The notes beneath the pieces were generated by a model, which was not told the origin of the DNA, did not search any database, and saw nothing but the letters and a program-made list of their open reading frames with translations. Of a stretch of 35,475 nt of DNA, positions 1-7,843 are shown piece by piece (position 1 is the first letter of the stretch; each line of letters opens with the position of its first letter). The translations under genes were made by a program, and so were the position numbers. The DNA lies in the NCBI GenBank assembly GCA_005792145.1, contig SXSS01000133.1:1-35475 (forward strand), written 5' to 3'. Source of the stretch: Planctomycetia bacterium. Its GTDB lineage: Bacteria; Planctomycetota; Phycisphaerae; Phycisphaerales; SM1A02.

Positions 1-3
1 AAC

Positions 4-1257
4 TTATGTTTTTCCAACCGTGACTTGTTCGACATGACCTGAGGCGATTTTGGCATGGCCGCTGCCAAGTTCGCCAATTGGATCTGGAGGCACGATGTCA
101 ACTTTCTTTTCTCCAAGCTTCGCATCGCCAGCGAGAACTCGTGCTTCAAATGTCTTGCATTCAAGCAGAAGTCGAGACATGATTTCTTCCTCTGGCACAT
201 TCGCAACTCGTGCGCCTTGGACATAAATGATTCCACGGCGATCTCCAGCGAATACTGCGACATCAGCACCTTCAGCTTCGCCAGGTCCATTGACAATACA
301 ACCCATAACCGCAACCTTGATTGGCAGTTTGATCTCCGGCATCAGCACGCGTTCGACTTCTTTGACGAGCGTGAACAAGTCGACTTGAATGCGCCCGCAA
401 GTTGGACATGCGATCAGGTCGATGCCTTTGCGCTCGCGCTTTCCCAAGCAGTAGAGCATCTCGAAAGCATCCTTGACTTCGTCGATGTGATCGCTTGCAT
501 AGGAAATGCGCACCGTATCGCCGATTCCGTTGGCGATCAGCGATCCAAGTGCAACAACGCTGCGAATCGCGCCTGAATCTTTCGTGCCCGCATGGGTCAC
601 TCCAAGATGCAGCGGGTAGTCAAAGCGGGCGGCTATTTCGGTATAGATGTCGATGACCAACGCGGCATCCATGCTCTTGGCGCTCAATACGACTTGATGA
701 AAATCGCGTGCCGCGAAAATATCAAGATATTCCTCGAGCTTGGTGATCATCAATGCCAATAAATGTCCAGAGCGATGATCGGCGAAGTATTTCCCGAGTT
801 CCTCCATGCGTCGCTGCTTGTCTTTGCGCTCGATGATCGAGCCTTCATTGACGCCGACACGAATTGGAATGCCTCGTTCCTTGCATGCATCGATGACCGA
901 GTTCACCTGATCACGATCGCTGATGTTTCCAGGATTGAGCCGAATCTTGTGTACGCCAGCTTCGATCGCTTCAAGAGCGCGTTGATAATGAAAGTGAACA
1001 TCTGCAACGATGGGAACTTTTACTTGCGGAATGATGGACTTGAGTGCCTCCGTGTCTTTGCGCTCTGGCACAGCCACGCGCACGAGTTCCGCTCCAGCGG
1101 CGTGATAGCGGTTGATTTCGGCAACGCAGGCGTCGATGTCGTGGGTATATCCAGCGCACATTGTTTGCACTGCGATCGGTGCGCCGCCACCAATTGCGAT
1201 GCGTCCAGTTCGGTCATCTCCCACCAATATTTGGCGAGTTTTTCGTCGAGGTTCCAT
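4..1257 (-). CDS. ispG: 4-hydroxy-3-methylbut-2-enyl diphosphate synthase (IspG/GcpE)
   Basis: IspG catalyses the penultimate step of the non-mevalonate (MEP) isoprenoid pathway, the reductive ring opening of MEcPP to HMBPP, using a [4Fe-4S] cluster in the cytosol. The 417-residue protein has an N-terminal TIM-barrel region (motifs VPIVADVHFHYQ and KIRLNPGNI) and a C-terminal cluster domain. That domain carries CPTCGR and GCIVNGPGE, which supply the three cysteines and the glutamate known as cluster ligands in the family. It is the single-barrel bacterial form without an inserted domain. I chose the ATG at 1257; a TTG lies directly before it. There is no Shine-Dalgarno sequence, but TACAAT ends 6 nt upstream, so the transcript may be leaderless. 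It is divergent from the MFS gene at 1333. The stop lies 3 nt from the window edge, so the gene is complete. Confidence 0.97.
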   Translation of the reverse strand: MEPRRKTRQILVGDDRTGRIAIGGGAPIAVQTMCAGYTHDIDACVAEINRYHAAGAELVRVAVPERKDTEALKSIIPQVKVPIVADVHFHYQRALEAIEAGVHKIRLNPGNISDRDQVNSVIDACKERGIPIRVGVNEGSIIERKDKQRRMEELGKYFADHRSGHLLALMITKLEEYLDIFAARDFHQVVLSAKSMDAALVIDIYTEIAARFDYPLHLGVTHAGTKDSGAIRSVVALGSLIANGIGDTVRISYASDHIDEVKDAFEMLYCLGKRERKGIDLIACPTCGRIQVDLFTLVKEVERVLMPEIKLPIKVAVMGCIVNGPGEAEGADVAVFAGDRRGIIYVQGARVANVPEEEIMSRLLLECKTFEARVLAGDAKLGEKKVDIVPPDPIGELGSGHAKIASGHVEQVTVGKT

Positions 1258-1263
1258 CAATAC

Positions 1264-1269
1264 ATTGTA
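1264..1269 (-). promoter_or_regulatory. Candidate -10 box for ispG (TACAAT)
   Basis: On the minus strand TACAAT matches five of six bases of the sigma-70 -10 consensus and ends 6 nt before the ispG ATG. I see no convincing -35 box. Transcription from it would start at or within a few bases of the ATG, giving a leaderless mRNA, which fits the missing Shine-Dalgarno sequence. Confidence 0.4.
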
Positions 1270-1317
1270 CGCAATTTGCTCGACAGAATGGAGGTTATTT
1301 CATACTCTTCTGCGCAC

Positions 1318-1324
1318 AAGGAGG
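1318..1324 (+). promoter_or_regulatory. Ribosome binding site AAGGAGG that fixes the MFS start
   Basis: AAGGAGG lies 8 nt before the ATG at 1333, which is near-ideal spacing. It decides between that start and an open frame that continues upstream to 763 antisense to ispG. Confidence 0.85.
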
Positions 1325-1332
1325 TTTCGCAC

Positions 1333-2679
1333 ATGTCCAAAGCCGTTCTATCTGCACAGCCAGTGGTCGCTTGGGTTCGAACCCGTTTTTCTGTGATGAT
1401 GTTTCTGCAGTATGCAATTTGGGGAGCGTGGTTGCCGCTGCTGTGGCCATATTTGTTCAATGTGCGCAAGTTCACCCCTGTGGAGATTGGATACGCATTC
1501 AGCATCGGGGCAATTGGAGCGATTGTCGCGCCATTTGTGGCTGGTCAACTTGCTGATCGATACTTCAACACTGAAAAATACCTTGGAATCAGCCATATTC
1601 TTGGCGGAATTCTTGTCTTTCAACTGGCGTCCGTTGAAAGTCTCAGTGCATTCCTGATCTTCAGCTTGATCTACAGCATTGTCTATTCGCCGACGCTCTC
1701 GCTGACCAACTCGATCACCCTGAATCATATCGACCGTGATAAAGACTTTGGGAAGGTTCGATTATGGGGAACGGTCGGTTGGATCGTTGTCGGAATCACC
1801 ATGGGGCAGGCGTTGCTCTATAACCACACTCCAAGCACGGGTACGCCACAAGAAATCGCTGCCGCACAGTTTGCGGGAATGGCTGGAGCATTTCGGCTTT
1901 CAGGTTTCTTGGGAGTTCTGATGGGGATTTATTGCCTCACACTGCCCGCGACTCCGCCATCAAAGGGCAAGCAGAAAAATGCGACATTTGAGGCGCTCTC
2001 GAGTGTGAAGTATCAACCGTTGATCGTGCTCTTTCTATTGGCAGTCCCTATTTCGTGTCTCCATCAGTTTTATTTTGTGCACACATCTGGATTCGTCGGC
2101 GCATATCAGGCCGCTGCTGGCGAAGATTCTTTCACGAAGTTTGTGAACAACATCTTTGGAGTTGGTGGCGGTGGATTGATGACAATCGGTCAAATGAGCG
2201 AAGTCATTGTTCTTGCGTTGATCCCAATGTGGGCGGTGAAGTTTTCGCGCAAGACGCTGCTGGCAACAGGCGTGGTGGCATACGGACTGCGCATGTTCCT
2301 CTTTGCATTTTCGACGCAAATTGCAGCGATTCTTGCAGTTCCAGAGGCTGTCGTACTGATCACTGGCATCGCGCTGCACGGATTCTGTTTCGGTTGTTTC
2401 ATCTTTGTGAGTTACATGATTGTCGACGAGGAAACCTCCGACGATGTTCGAGCGAGCGCGCAGAGTTTGTACAACATGGTCATTGTTGGATTTGGAATCA
2501 TCGTCGGAAGTCTTGTTGCTGGTCGGGTTGCCGAGTGGGCAACTATCGATGGCAAGATGGAATATCAACGACTGTTCGGCGTGCCGATGTATGTCGCACT
2601 GGGATGCTTGATCGCGCTGCTTTTGTTTTATGACTCGAAGTCAGGAAAGCGAGCAGCGCTGTTGAGATCCTTGCACTGA
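1333..2679 (+). CDS. MFS transporter, nucleoside:H+ symporter family (NupG/XapB-like)
   Basis: This is a 448-residue inner-membrane transporter of the major facilitator superfamily with about 12 hydrophobic helices. The first helix region (MMFLQYAIWGAWLPLLWPYL), the loop GQLADRYFNTEKYL after helix 2 and the segment KVRLWGTVGWIVVG are typical of the nucleoside H+ symporter family, whose characterised members import nucleosides with protons. The true substrate here is not visible. The start is set by the AAGGAGG site at 1318-1324. The frame stays open upstream to 763, but that part is antisense to ispG and is not membrane-like. The gene ends 18 bp from the convergent topA stop, with no obvious terminator hairpin between them. 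Confidence 0.88.
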   Translation: MSKAVLSAQPVVAWVRTRFSVMMFLQYAIWGAWLPLLWPYLFNVRKFTPVEIGYAFSIGAIGAIVAPFVAGQLADRYFNTEKYLGISHILGGILVFQLASVESLSAFLIFSLIYSIVYSPTLSLTNSITLNHIDRDKDFGKVRLWGTVGWIVVGITMGQALLYNHTPSTGTPQEIAAAQFAGMAGAFRLSGFLGVLMGIYCLTLPATPPSKGKQKNATFEALSSVKYQPLIVLFLLAVPISCLHQFYFVHTSGFVGAYQAAAGEDSFTKFVNNIFGVGGGGLMTIGQMSEVIVLALIPMWAVKFSRKTLLATGVVAYGLRMFLFAFSTQIAAILAVPEAVVLITGIALHGFCFGCFIFVSYMIVDEETSDDVRASAQSLYNMVIVGFGIIVGSLVAGRVAEWATIDGKMEYQRLFGVPMYVALGCLIALLLFYDSKSGKRAALLRSLH

Positions 2680-2697
2680 TTGAACAAACGGGGAAAA

Positions 2698-5487
2698 TCA
2701 ACCGGCCTTGGCGATCGCCGATTGTTCTCGTGTGAATTCCGGGTGGATTGCAAGTTCCTGAACACCTCCAGGAAGTGCGAGCAATTCGATTGGAGTTCCT
2801 TCTGGAATGGCCGTGCCATCGTGGCGTGTCACGACGATTTTTGTAAATCCTTTGAGGTGTTTATCGAGCGCCTTCTGCAGTTCTTTCTGCTTGTCTTCTG
2901 GAAGTTTGGCGAAACTTTCTCTTCCGCGACACTTTGGAAATCTGCTGCATCCAAGCCACGCTCCGCGTTTTCCGTCACGAAGATTCATTGGCGATGCACA
3001 CTTCGGGCAGGGCAAATCCGTCAAAAATGCCGGCGCGGAAGGCAATTTCAGTCCACCTTTGCGGTCGATGTTCAAGATGAATTGGGTCGGCTTCGCAGGC
3101 GCGACGACAGGGGGGACATCGCCTGGACTGGATTTCTTGCTGGATTTCTTTTTAACTTTCGCCGGTTTTTCGGGTCGAGGTAAATCCTCGACAAGAAAGT
3201 CGCCAAACTTTCCATGGCGCTTCACCATAGCGACTCCGTTTGGCGAAACAAGGTCCAGCTTTTCAGGAATCAGAGGTCGGCCTTGACGGTCAACGGCGTT
3301 TGCGTATTTGCACTCTGGATAACTTGCGCAAGAGAGAAAGCGCCCGCCTTTTCCGAGTCGATATTCGGTGCGTGATCCGCACATTGGACAACTGTATGGT
3401 GCCGAGACGCGAATTGATTTCACGTGGTCGAGAAGATTCGCGCTTTTGAGCAGGGGCTCGAGTGTTCGAGTCGTTCGCTTGAGCATCTTCTTCCAAGGTT
3501 CTTTGCCTTGAGCGATCGCATCAAGCTCTTCTTCGATGCGACGGGTGTAATCAATCTCCACAAAGTTTGTTGGGAACGCATCGACCAAAAAGTCAGTGAC
3601 CGCCATGCCAAGGTCGGTGGCGTAAAATCGTCGATCGACTTGCTCGACATATTCCCTTTCTTGGATCGTGCGAATGATGCTGGCGTATGTCGAAGGCCGT
3701 CCAATACCCGCCTTTTCAAGCTCTTTTACGAGCGTTGCTTCGCTGAAACGCGGCGGGGGACTGGAGAATTTCTGCTCTGGTTCGATTGAGAATGGCGCAG
3801 AGAGATCGCCTTGCTTCACACTTGGCAGATTCTGTTCGCTGTCCGAAGTTGGAACTCCAGAGGCTCGATAGCAACCATCGAAAACTAGGACGCGGCCATT
3901 CGCCTTGAATGTCGCCCCTGTTTTCTTGTCGCTGCGCACCAATCTGATCGCGGTGGAATCCCATTCAGCTTCGACCATTTGGCAGGCGACAAATCCGCGC
4001 CAGATCAATCCATAGAGTTTGAACTGTTCTTCAGTCAGTGATCGTGCGAGTGCGTCTGGAGTTCGAGCAGGATCGGTTGGACGAATTGCTTCATGCGCCT
4101 CTTGCGCCGCGGCATTGCTGCTGGAATATTTTCGTGGAGAGTCGGGAAGATATCGATCGCCATAAGTCGATTTGATGAATGCACGAGCGCGGGTGATCGC
4201 CTCGCTGGAAAGATTTGTGCTGTCTGTTCTCATATATGAGATGAGACCGACGCGTCCTTCGCCTGGAATGTCGATGCCTTCATACAGTTGTTGTGCAACG
4301 CGCATCGTTCGATCGGTTGCAAATCCCAGTTTTCCCGATGCTGCTTGTTGAAGAGTGCTCGTGATAAACGGTGGATATGGCTTGGATTTCGTTCGACTTG
4401 TTTCGATTGAATTGACCGAATATCGAGCGGCGGGATCGAGTTTTCCAACAATCAGTGTTTTGGATTTGGCTCTCCCGCGCGCGTCTGGATCCGTGGTGCG
4501 CTGCACTTTCACATCAAGAAGTCCTGCGGCTTCCGCGGCACGGACGACATTTGGGGAAAGATCATCTTTGGAATCCTTGTCCGCTTCAAACTTGAATGGA
4601 ATGCCGGCAACTTCGACCAGTTCGCACTCGAGTCCTTTGTGTTCAGCGAGCCACGCCATTCGATCACGAACGAATGGGCCTCGGCCGCGCTCGTCCTTCT
4701 TCGCGTTGAAATCATTCCATTTTGGAGAAAGCGTCGCCGCCATTGTGGGATCGAGCGCCATAGTCGCAGTCATCGCCCACGATTCATCAGGAGTGAACGC
4801 GGCGATCTCGCGCTCACGGTCAACAATCAAACGCGTTGCAGGACTTTGGACTCGGCCAGCGCTGAGACCTCCAGCGACTTTTTTCCACAGAACAGGCGAG
4901 ACGAGATATCCCACGACTCGGTCAAGAATTCGCCGAGCTTGCTGCGCATCGACGCGATTCATATCGATCGATCTTGGATGGGAAAATGCATCAGCAACAT
5001 CGGATTTGGTGACAGCGTCGAAGACAACGCGCTTCGCTTCGGCGGGCGAAATTCCAAGTATCTCCGCGAGATGCCACGCAATGGCTTCTCCTTCGCGATC
5101 AAGATCTGTTGCAAACCAAATTGCGCTTGCCGACTTGGCAAGTTTCTTCAGTTCGCTGACAGTCTTCAATTTCGCATCGTCGACAACATAAGTCGGATCG
5201 AATGTCGCGAGGTCCACGCCTGGAACAGGTTGTTTGACACCCTTGGGGGCACGCTTGGGCAAATCTCTTATATGTCCGATGCTGGCGCGAACAACGAAGC
5301 CATTGCCGAGGTATTTCTCGATGGTTTTCGCCTTCGCAGGGCTCTCAACGATCACCAATTGATAGGAGTCGCCACCAGTCTTTGAAGCGGTTGCTTTCAC
5401 CTTTGGCGACTTCGCAAGGCCCTTTGTAGCGGGTTTCTTGGTGGTTTTCGTCGCAGTCTTCTTTATGTTTTCAGATTTTTTAGCCAT
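2698..5487 (-). CDS. topA: DNA topoisomerase I (type IA)
   Basis: TopA relaxes negatively supercoiled DNA by single-strand passage. The 929-residue protein begins with a Lys/Ala-rich tail of about 40 residues. The TOPRIM domain follows (LVIVESPAKAKTIEKYLG and ATDLDREGEAIAWHL, which carry the acidic DxDxE metal site). The type IA core contains LISYMRTDST, whose tyrosine near residue 418 is the DNA-linking nucleophile. The C-terminus carries zinc-ribbon modules: CPMC with CASYPEC, and CPKC with CSRFPKC. Length and order fit bacterial TopA. The ATG at 5487 has no Shine-Dalgarno sequence. A perfect TTGACA -35 box with a weak -10 lies just upstream, so the mRNA leader would be only a few bases. 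The Lys-rich N-terminal tail resembles those seen in some actinobacterial and planctomycete homologues. Confidence 0.98.
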   Translation of the reverse strand: MAKKSENIKKTATKTTKKPATKGLAKSPKVKATASKTGGDSYQLVIVESPAKAKTIEKYLGNGFVVRASIGHIRDLPKRAPKGVKQPVPGVDLATFDPTYVVDDAKLKTVSELKKLAKSASAIWFATDLDREGEAIAWHLAEILGISPAEAKRVVFDAVTKSDVADAFSHPRSIDMNRVDAQQARRILDRVVGYLVSPVLWKKVAGGLSAGRVQSPATRLIVDREREIAAFTPDESWAMTATMALDPTMAATLSPKWNDFNAKKDERGRGPFVRDRMAWLAEHKGLECELVEVAGIPFKFEADKDSKDDLSPNVVRAAEAAGLLDVKVQRTTDPDARGRAKSKTLIVGKLDPAARYSVNSIETSRTKSKPYPPFITSTLQQAASGKLGFATDRTMRVAQQLYEGIDIPGEGRVGLISYMRTDSTNLSSEAITRARAFIKSTYGDRYLPDSPRKYSSSNAAAQEAHEAIRPTDPARTPDALARSLTEEQFKLYGLIWRGFVACQMVEAEWDSTAIRLVRSDKKTGATFKANGRVLVFDGCYRASGVPTSDSEQNLPSVKQGDLSAPFSIEPEQKFSSPPPRFSEATLVKELEKAGIGRPSTYASIIRTIQEREYVEQVDRRFYATDLGMAVTDFLVDAFPTNFVEIDYTRRIEEELDAIAQGKEPWKKMLKRTTRTLEPLLKSANLLDHVKSIRVSAPYSCPMCGSRTEYRLGKGGRFLSCASYPECKYANAVDRQGRPLIPEKLDLVSPNGVAMVKRHGKFGDFLVEDLPRPEKPAKVKKKSSKKSSPGDVPPVVAPAKPTQFILNIDRKGGLKLPSAPAFLTDLPCPKCASPMNLRDGKRGAWLGCSRFPKCRGRESFAKLPEDKQKELQKALDKHLKGFTKIVVTRHDGTAIPEGTPIELLALPGGVQELAIHPEFTREQSAIAKAG

Positions 5488-5498
5488 CAACGGGGGAG

Positions 5499-5526
5499 AT
5501 CATGAGGTCACTTTTCGAAATGTCAA
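5499..5526 (-). promoter_or_regulatory. Candidate topA promoter (TTGACA, 16 bp, CATGAT)
   Basis: On the minus strand a perfect TTGACA (5521-5526) is followed after 16 bp by CATGAT (5499-5504, four of six consensus bases). The predicted transcription start is about 5490-5493, only 3-6 nt before the topA ATG at 5487, so the message would be nearly leaderless. Confidence 0.5.
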
Positions 5527-5592
5527 GTTCCTCGGCATCGGCATGATCATCCCATCGCCCCAAGTCTTCATCCAAATTTTTCAATTTTTTCG

Positions 5593-6540
5593 CTAGGAAG
5601 TGCGATTTGTGAGTCCGAGAACCTCTCGAAAAAATTCTTTTGGTTTTTCTCCGTTACAGGGGTCCGTGGACCAAGTCGACCGTTCGATGTGCCGAAATCG
5701 CCTCAACCAAGTCCTTTGCTGACGAGCCAACTTTCGAGTGCGAATCTTGATCGCCTCAAATGCGTCGTCCAATGGCATCGTTCCTGCGATGTGCTGGGAG
5801 AGTTCGCGGTACCCAACGGCCTCGCCCGCTTGCCGCCCAAGCGGTGAGATTTCGAGAAGTCGCCGGACCTCATCAAGAAAACCACTCTCCATCATCTTCT
5901 TCACTCTTCGATTGATCGATGTTGAATTGGACTCTGGATCGGGCAGAAGTCCAAAGCACTGCCAACCCGCGGGCAATGTTGGACCACGCGCGTTCCACTG
6001 TGTTTGATGAGCGCTCAGCGCAATTCCAGTGAGTGTTGTCACTTCAATCGCGCGAATCATTCTGCGCTGATCGTTGGGATGAATTCGTTCTGCAGAAGGT
6101 GGATCAATCGCGAGAAGTCGAGCGCGAAGTTCTGCCAAAGAGAGTTCGCGCAGAGTTGCACGAAGCGTTTCGTCGGCAGCTGGACCTTCAAAAAGTCCTG
6201 CAAGAAGTGCTTGAACATAGAGATTCGTACCGCCCACCACGACAGCCGACTTTCCACTGCGCTGAATATTTTCGATTGCGGCATGCGCGCCTTCGAGCCA
6301 GCGTTCGACGGTAAATCCCTCCTCATATGGATCCGCGACATCGATGAGATGGTGTGGAATTCGCGCTTGTTCTGCAAGCGATGGTTTCGCCGTGCCAATA
6401 TCCATGCCGCGATAAATCTGCATCGAATCTGCGCTGACAATTTCGACTTGCCCTTCGAAAAGTTCCGCAATAGAAAATGCGAGCGCGCTCTTGCCGCTTG
6501 CGGTTGGGCCGAGAATGAGAATGACGGGAGGGATTTCCAT
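5593..6540 (-). CDS. miaA: tRNA dimethylallyltransferase (MiaA)
   Basis: MiaA transfers a dimethylallyl group from DMAPP to N6 of A37 in tRNAs that read U-starting codons. The 315-residue protein shows the P-loop GPTASGKSAL near its N-terminus, then DSMQIYRGMDIGTAKP, the HHLID motif and VVGGTNLYVQALL, all family hallmarks. The length is typical. The frame extends upstream to 7044 but that part is antisense to pgk. The ATG at 6540 begins MEIPPVILILGPTASG as expected for the family. It is divergent from pgk with only 39 bp between start codons, and it lies 105 bp upstream of topA on the same strand, topA having its own promoter. No Shine-Dalgarno sequence is evident. Confidence 0.97.
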   Translation of the reverse strand: MEIPPVILILGPTASGKSALAFSIAELFEGQVEIVSADSMQIYRGMDIGTAKPSLAEQARIPHHLIDVADPYEEGFTVERWLEGAHAAIENIQRSGKSAVVVGGTNLYVQALLAGLFEGPAADETLRATLRELSLAELRARLLAIDPPSAERIHPNDQRRMIRAIEVTTLTGIALSAHQTQWNARGPTLPAGWQCFGLLPDPESNSTSINRRVKKMMESGFLDEVRRLLEISPLGRQAGEAVGYRELSQHIAGTMPLDDAFEAIKIRTRKLARQQRTWLRRFRHIERSTWSTDPCNGEKPKEFFREVLGLTNRTS

Positions 6541-6566
6541 TGGAACAATTGGGAACAAATGAGTTG

Positions 6567-6572
6567 TACCCT
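6567..6572 (+). promoter_or_regulatory. Candidate -10 box for pgk (TACCCT)
   Basis: TACCCT (TANNNT type) ends 7 nt before the pgk ATG in a 39-bp divergent spacer that has no Shine-Dalgarno sequence. No clear -35 is seen. It is one of several similarly placed boxes in this window. Confidence 0.3.
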
Positions 6573-6579
6573 CTATGGA

Positions 6580-7821
6580 ATGAAGCCACGAACGATTGAC
6601 CAACTCGATGTTGCCGGGCGCAGAGTCTTTGTACGCGCAGATTTCAATGTGCCGCAAGATGATGCGGGGAAAATTACCGATGATCGGCGCATTCGACTGA
6701 CTCTTCCAACGATCGAGTCGATCCTGAATCGAGGAGGAAGCGTCATTTTGGCGACGCATCTTGGTCGACCAGAGGGCGTTGGCTTTGAAGCGGAATTCAG
6801 CGTCGCGCCAGTTGCGGACCGTTTGCGAGAACTCTCGCCGCTCTTGCGCGGATTGCGATTGATTGCGGGGAGTGCGACGGACGAAGCGGCAGCGAAAGCT
6901 GCGGCGGCGTTGCAGCCTGGCGAATCTTTGCTCTTGGAAAATCTTCGATTTGAAAAGGGGGAGAAAAAAGGCGACGCCGTTCTCGCTGCAACGCTTGCGA
7001 AATATGCGGACGCATATTGCAATGATGCGTTTGGCGCATCGCATCGAACGGATGCGTCGATGTTCGCATTGCCGATGGCGTTTCGAGCGCAGGGCAATCC
7101 TTGCGTTGCAGGAAAATTGCTCGAGCGAGAAATTCGCTATCTCAAAGGAGTTGTTGATTCTCCTTCGAAACCGTTCGTCGCAATTGTCGGCGGTGCGAAG
7201 GTTTCAGACAAATTGATTGCGCTTCGAAATCTCTGCGGTCGTGTCGATACGATTCTTGTCGGAGGCGCAATGGCATACACATTCTTAAAGGCGCTTGGCA
7301 CGCCTGTGGGACGAAGTTTGGTCCAAGACAAGATGCTCGATGAAGCGAAAGCAATTATGCAATTCGCCGCTGAACACTCGACCAAGATCGAATTGCCGAT
7401 CGACCATGTGTGTGGAGAAGCGCTTGCGCTTGGAACTCCAACGCGCATTGTTGTTGGTGGGATTTCCGATGAACTCATGGGACTGGATATCGGTCCCGCA
7501 ACGGTCGAAAAGTTTTCGACAATCCTGAAAGCTGCCAAGACCATCGTGTGGAATGGCCCTGTTGGAGCCTTCGAAACATCACCTTTTCACGAAGGAACCT
7601 TCCAGTTGGTCGAAGCCGTGGTGGAGTCAACGAAGCGCGGCGCAACAAGCGTGGCTGGTGGAGGCGACACGGCCGCTGCGGTCGAAGCGGCGGGGGCGGC
7701 TTCGCACTTCAGCCATATTTCAACTGGCGGCGGAGCGTCTCTGGAGATGCTCGAAGGGAAAGACTTTGTTTGTCTCAATGCGCTCGATCCCGCGCCCGCT
7801 ATTGGATATAGTAAGACTTAA
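6580..7821 (+). CDS. pgk: Phosphoglycerate kinase
   Basis: Pgk is the ATP-forming glycolytic enzyme that interconverts 1,3-bisphosphoglycerate and 3-phosphoglycerate. The 413-residue protein has the substrate-binding RADFNVP near residue 20, ATHLGRP near residue 60, GGAKVSDK in the hinge region and the nucleotide-domain signatures NGPVGAFE and GGGDTAAAV, so both lobes are complete. I chose the ATG at 6580 because it gives MKPRTIDQLDVAGRRVFVR, a standard Pgk start. The frame is open back to 6004, but that is antisense to miaA. There is no Shine-Dalgarno sequence, and TACCCT lies 7 nt upstream, so the message may be leaderless. It leads a co-directional run into the thioredoxin-like gene, rpe, accD and lnt. 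Confidence 0.98.
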   Translation: MKPRTIDQLDVAGRRVFVRADFNVPQDDAGKITDDRRIRLTLPTIESILNRGGSVILATHLGRPEGVGFEAEFSVAPVADRLRELSPLLRGLRLIAGSATDEAAAKAAAALQPGESLLLENLRFEKGEKKGDAVLAATLAKYADAYCNDAFGASHRTDASMFALPMAFRAQGNPCVAGKLLEREIRYLKGVVDSPSKPFVAIVGGAKVSDKLIALRNLCGRVDTILVGGAMAYTFLKALGTPVGRSLVQDKMLDEAKAIMQFAAEHSTKIELPIDHVCGEALALGTPTRIVVGGISDELMGLDIGPATVEKFSTILKAAKTIVWNGPVGAFETSPFHEGTFQLVEAVVESTKRGATSVAGGGDTAAAVEAAGAASHFSHISTGGGASLEMLEGKDFVCLNALDPAPAIGYSKT

Positions 7822-7843
7822 GAAAGTAGAGGACTCGATCACC

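Noticed and set aside
1276-1306. Promoter for the MFS gene (TTGCTC and CATACT)
   Set aside because: The spacer is 19 bp and both boxes are weak.
763-1332. N-terminal extension of the MFS ORF (open frame from 763)
   Set aside because: It is antisense to ispG, the sequence is not membrane-like, and a strong Shine-Dalgarno sequence (1318-1324) sets the start at 1333.
2680-2697. Terminator between the convergent MFS and topA genes
   Set aside because: Only 18 bp lie between the stops and no stem plus T-run is visible.
4355-5385. Long plus-strand ORFs (278 and 248 residues) opposite topA
   Set aside because: They are shadows of topA; composition is low-complexity Ser/Arg and topA is clearly the coding strand.
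6004-6579. N-terminal extension of the pgk frame
   Set aside because: It is antisense to miaA and has no Pgk similarity; the usual Pgk start is at 6580.
6541-7044. N-terminal extension of the miaA frame
   Set aside because: It lies antisense to pgk; the P-loop start is at 6540.
7553-7843. Open frame upstream of the thioredoxin-like gene
   Set aside because: It overlaps pgk in another frame; the Shine-Dalgarno site and the signal peptide both point to ATG 7844.
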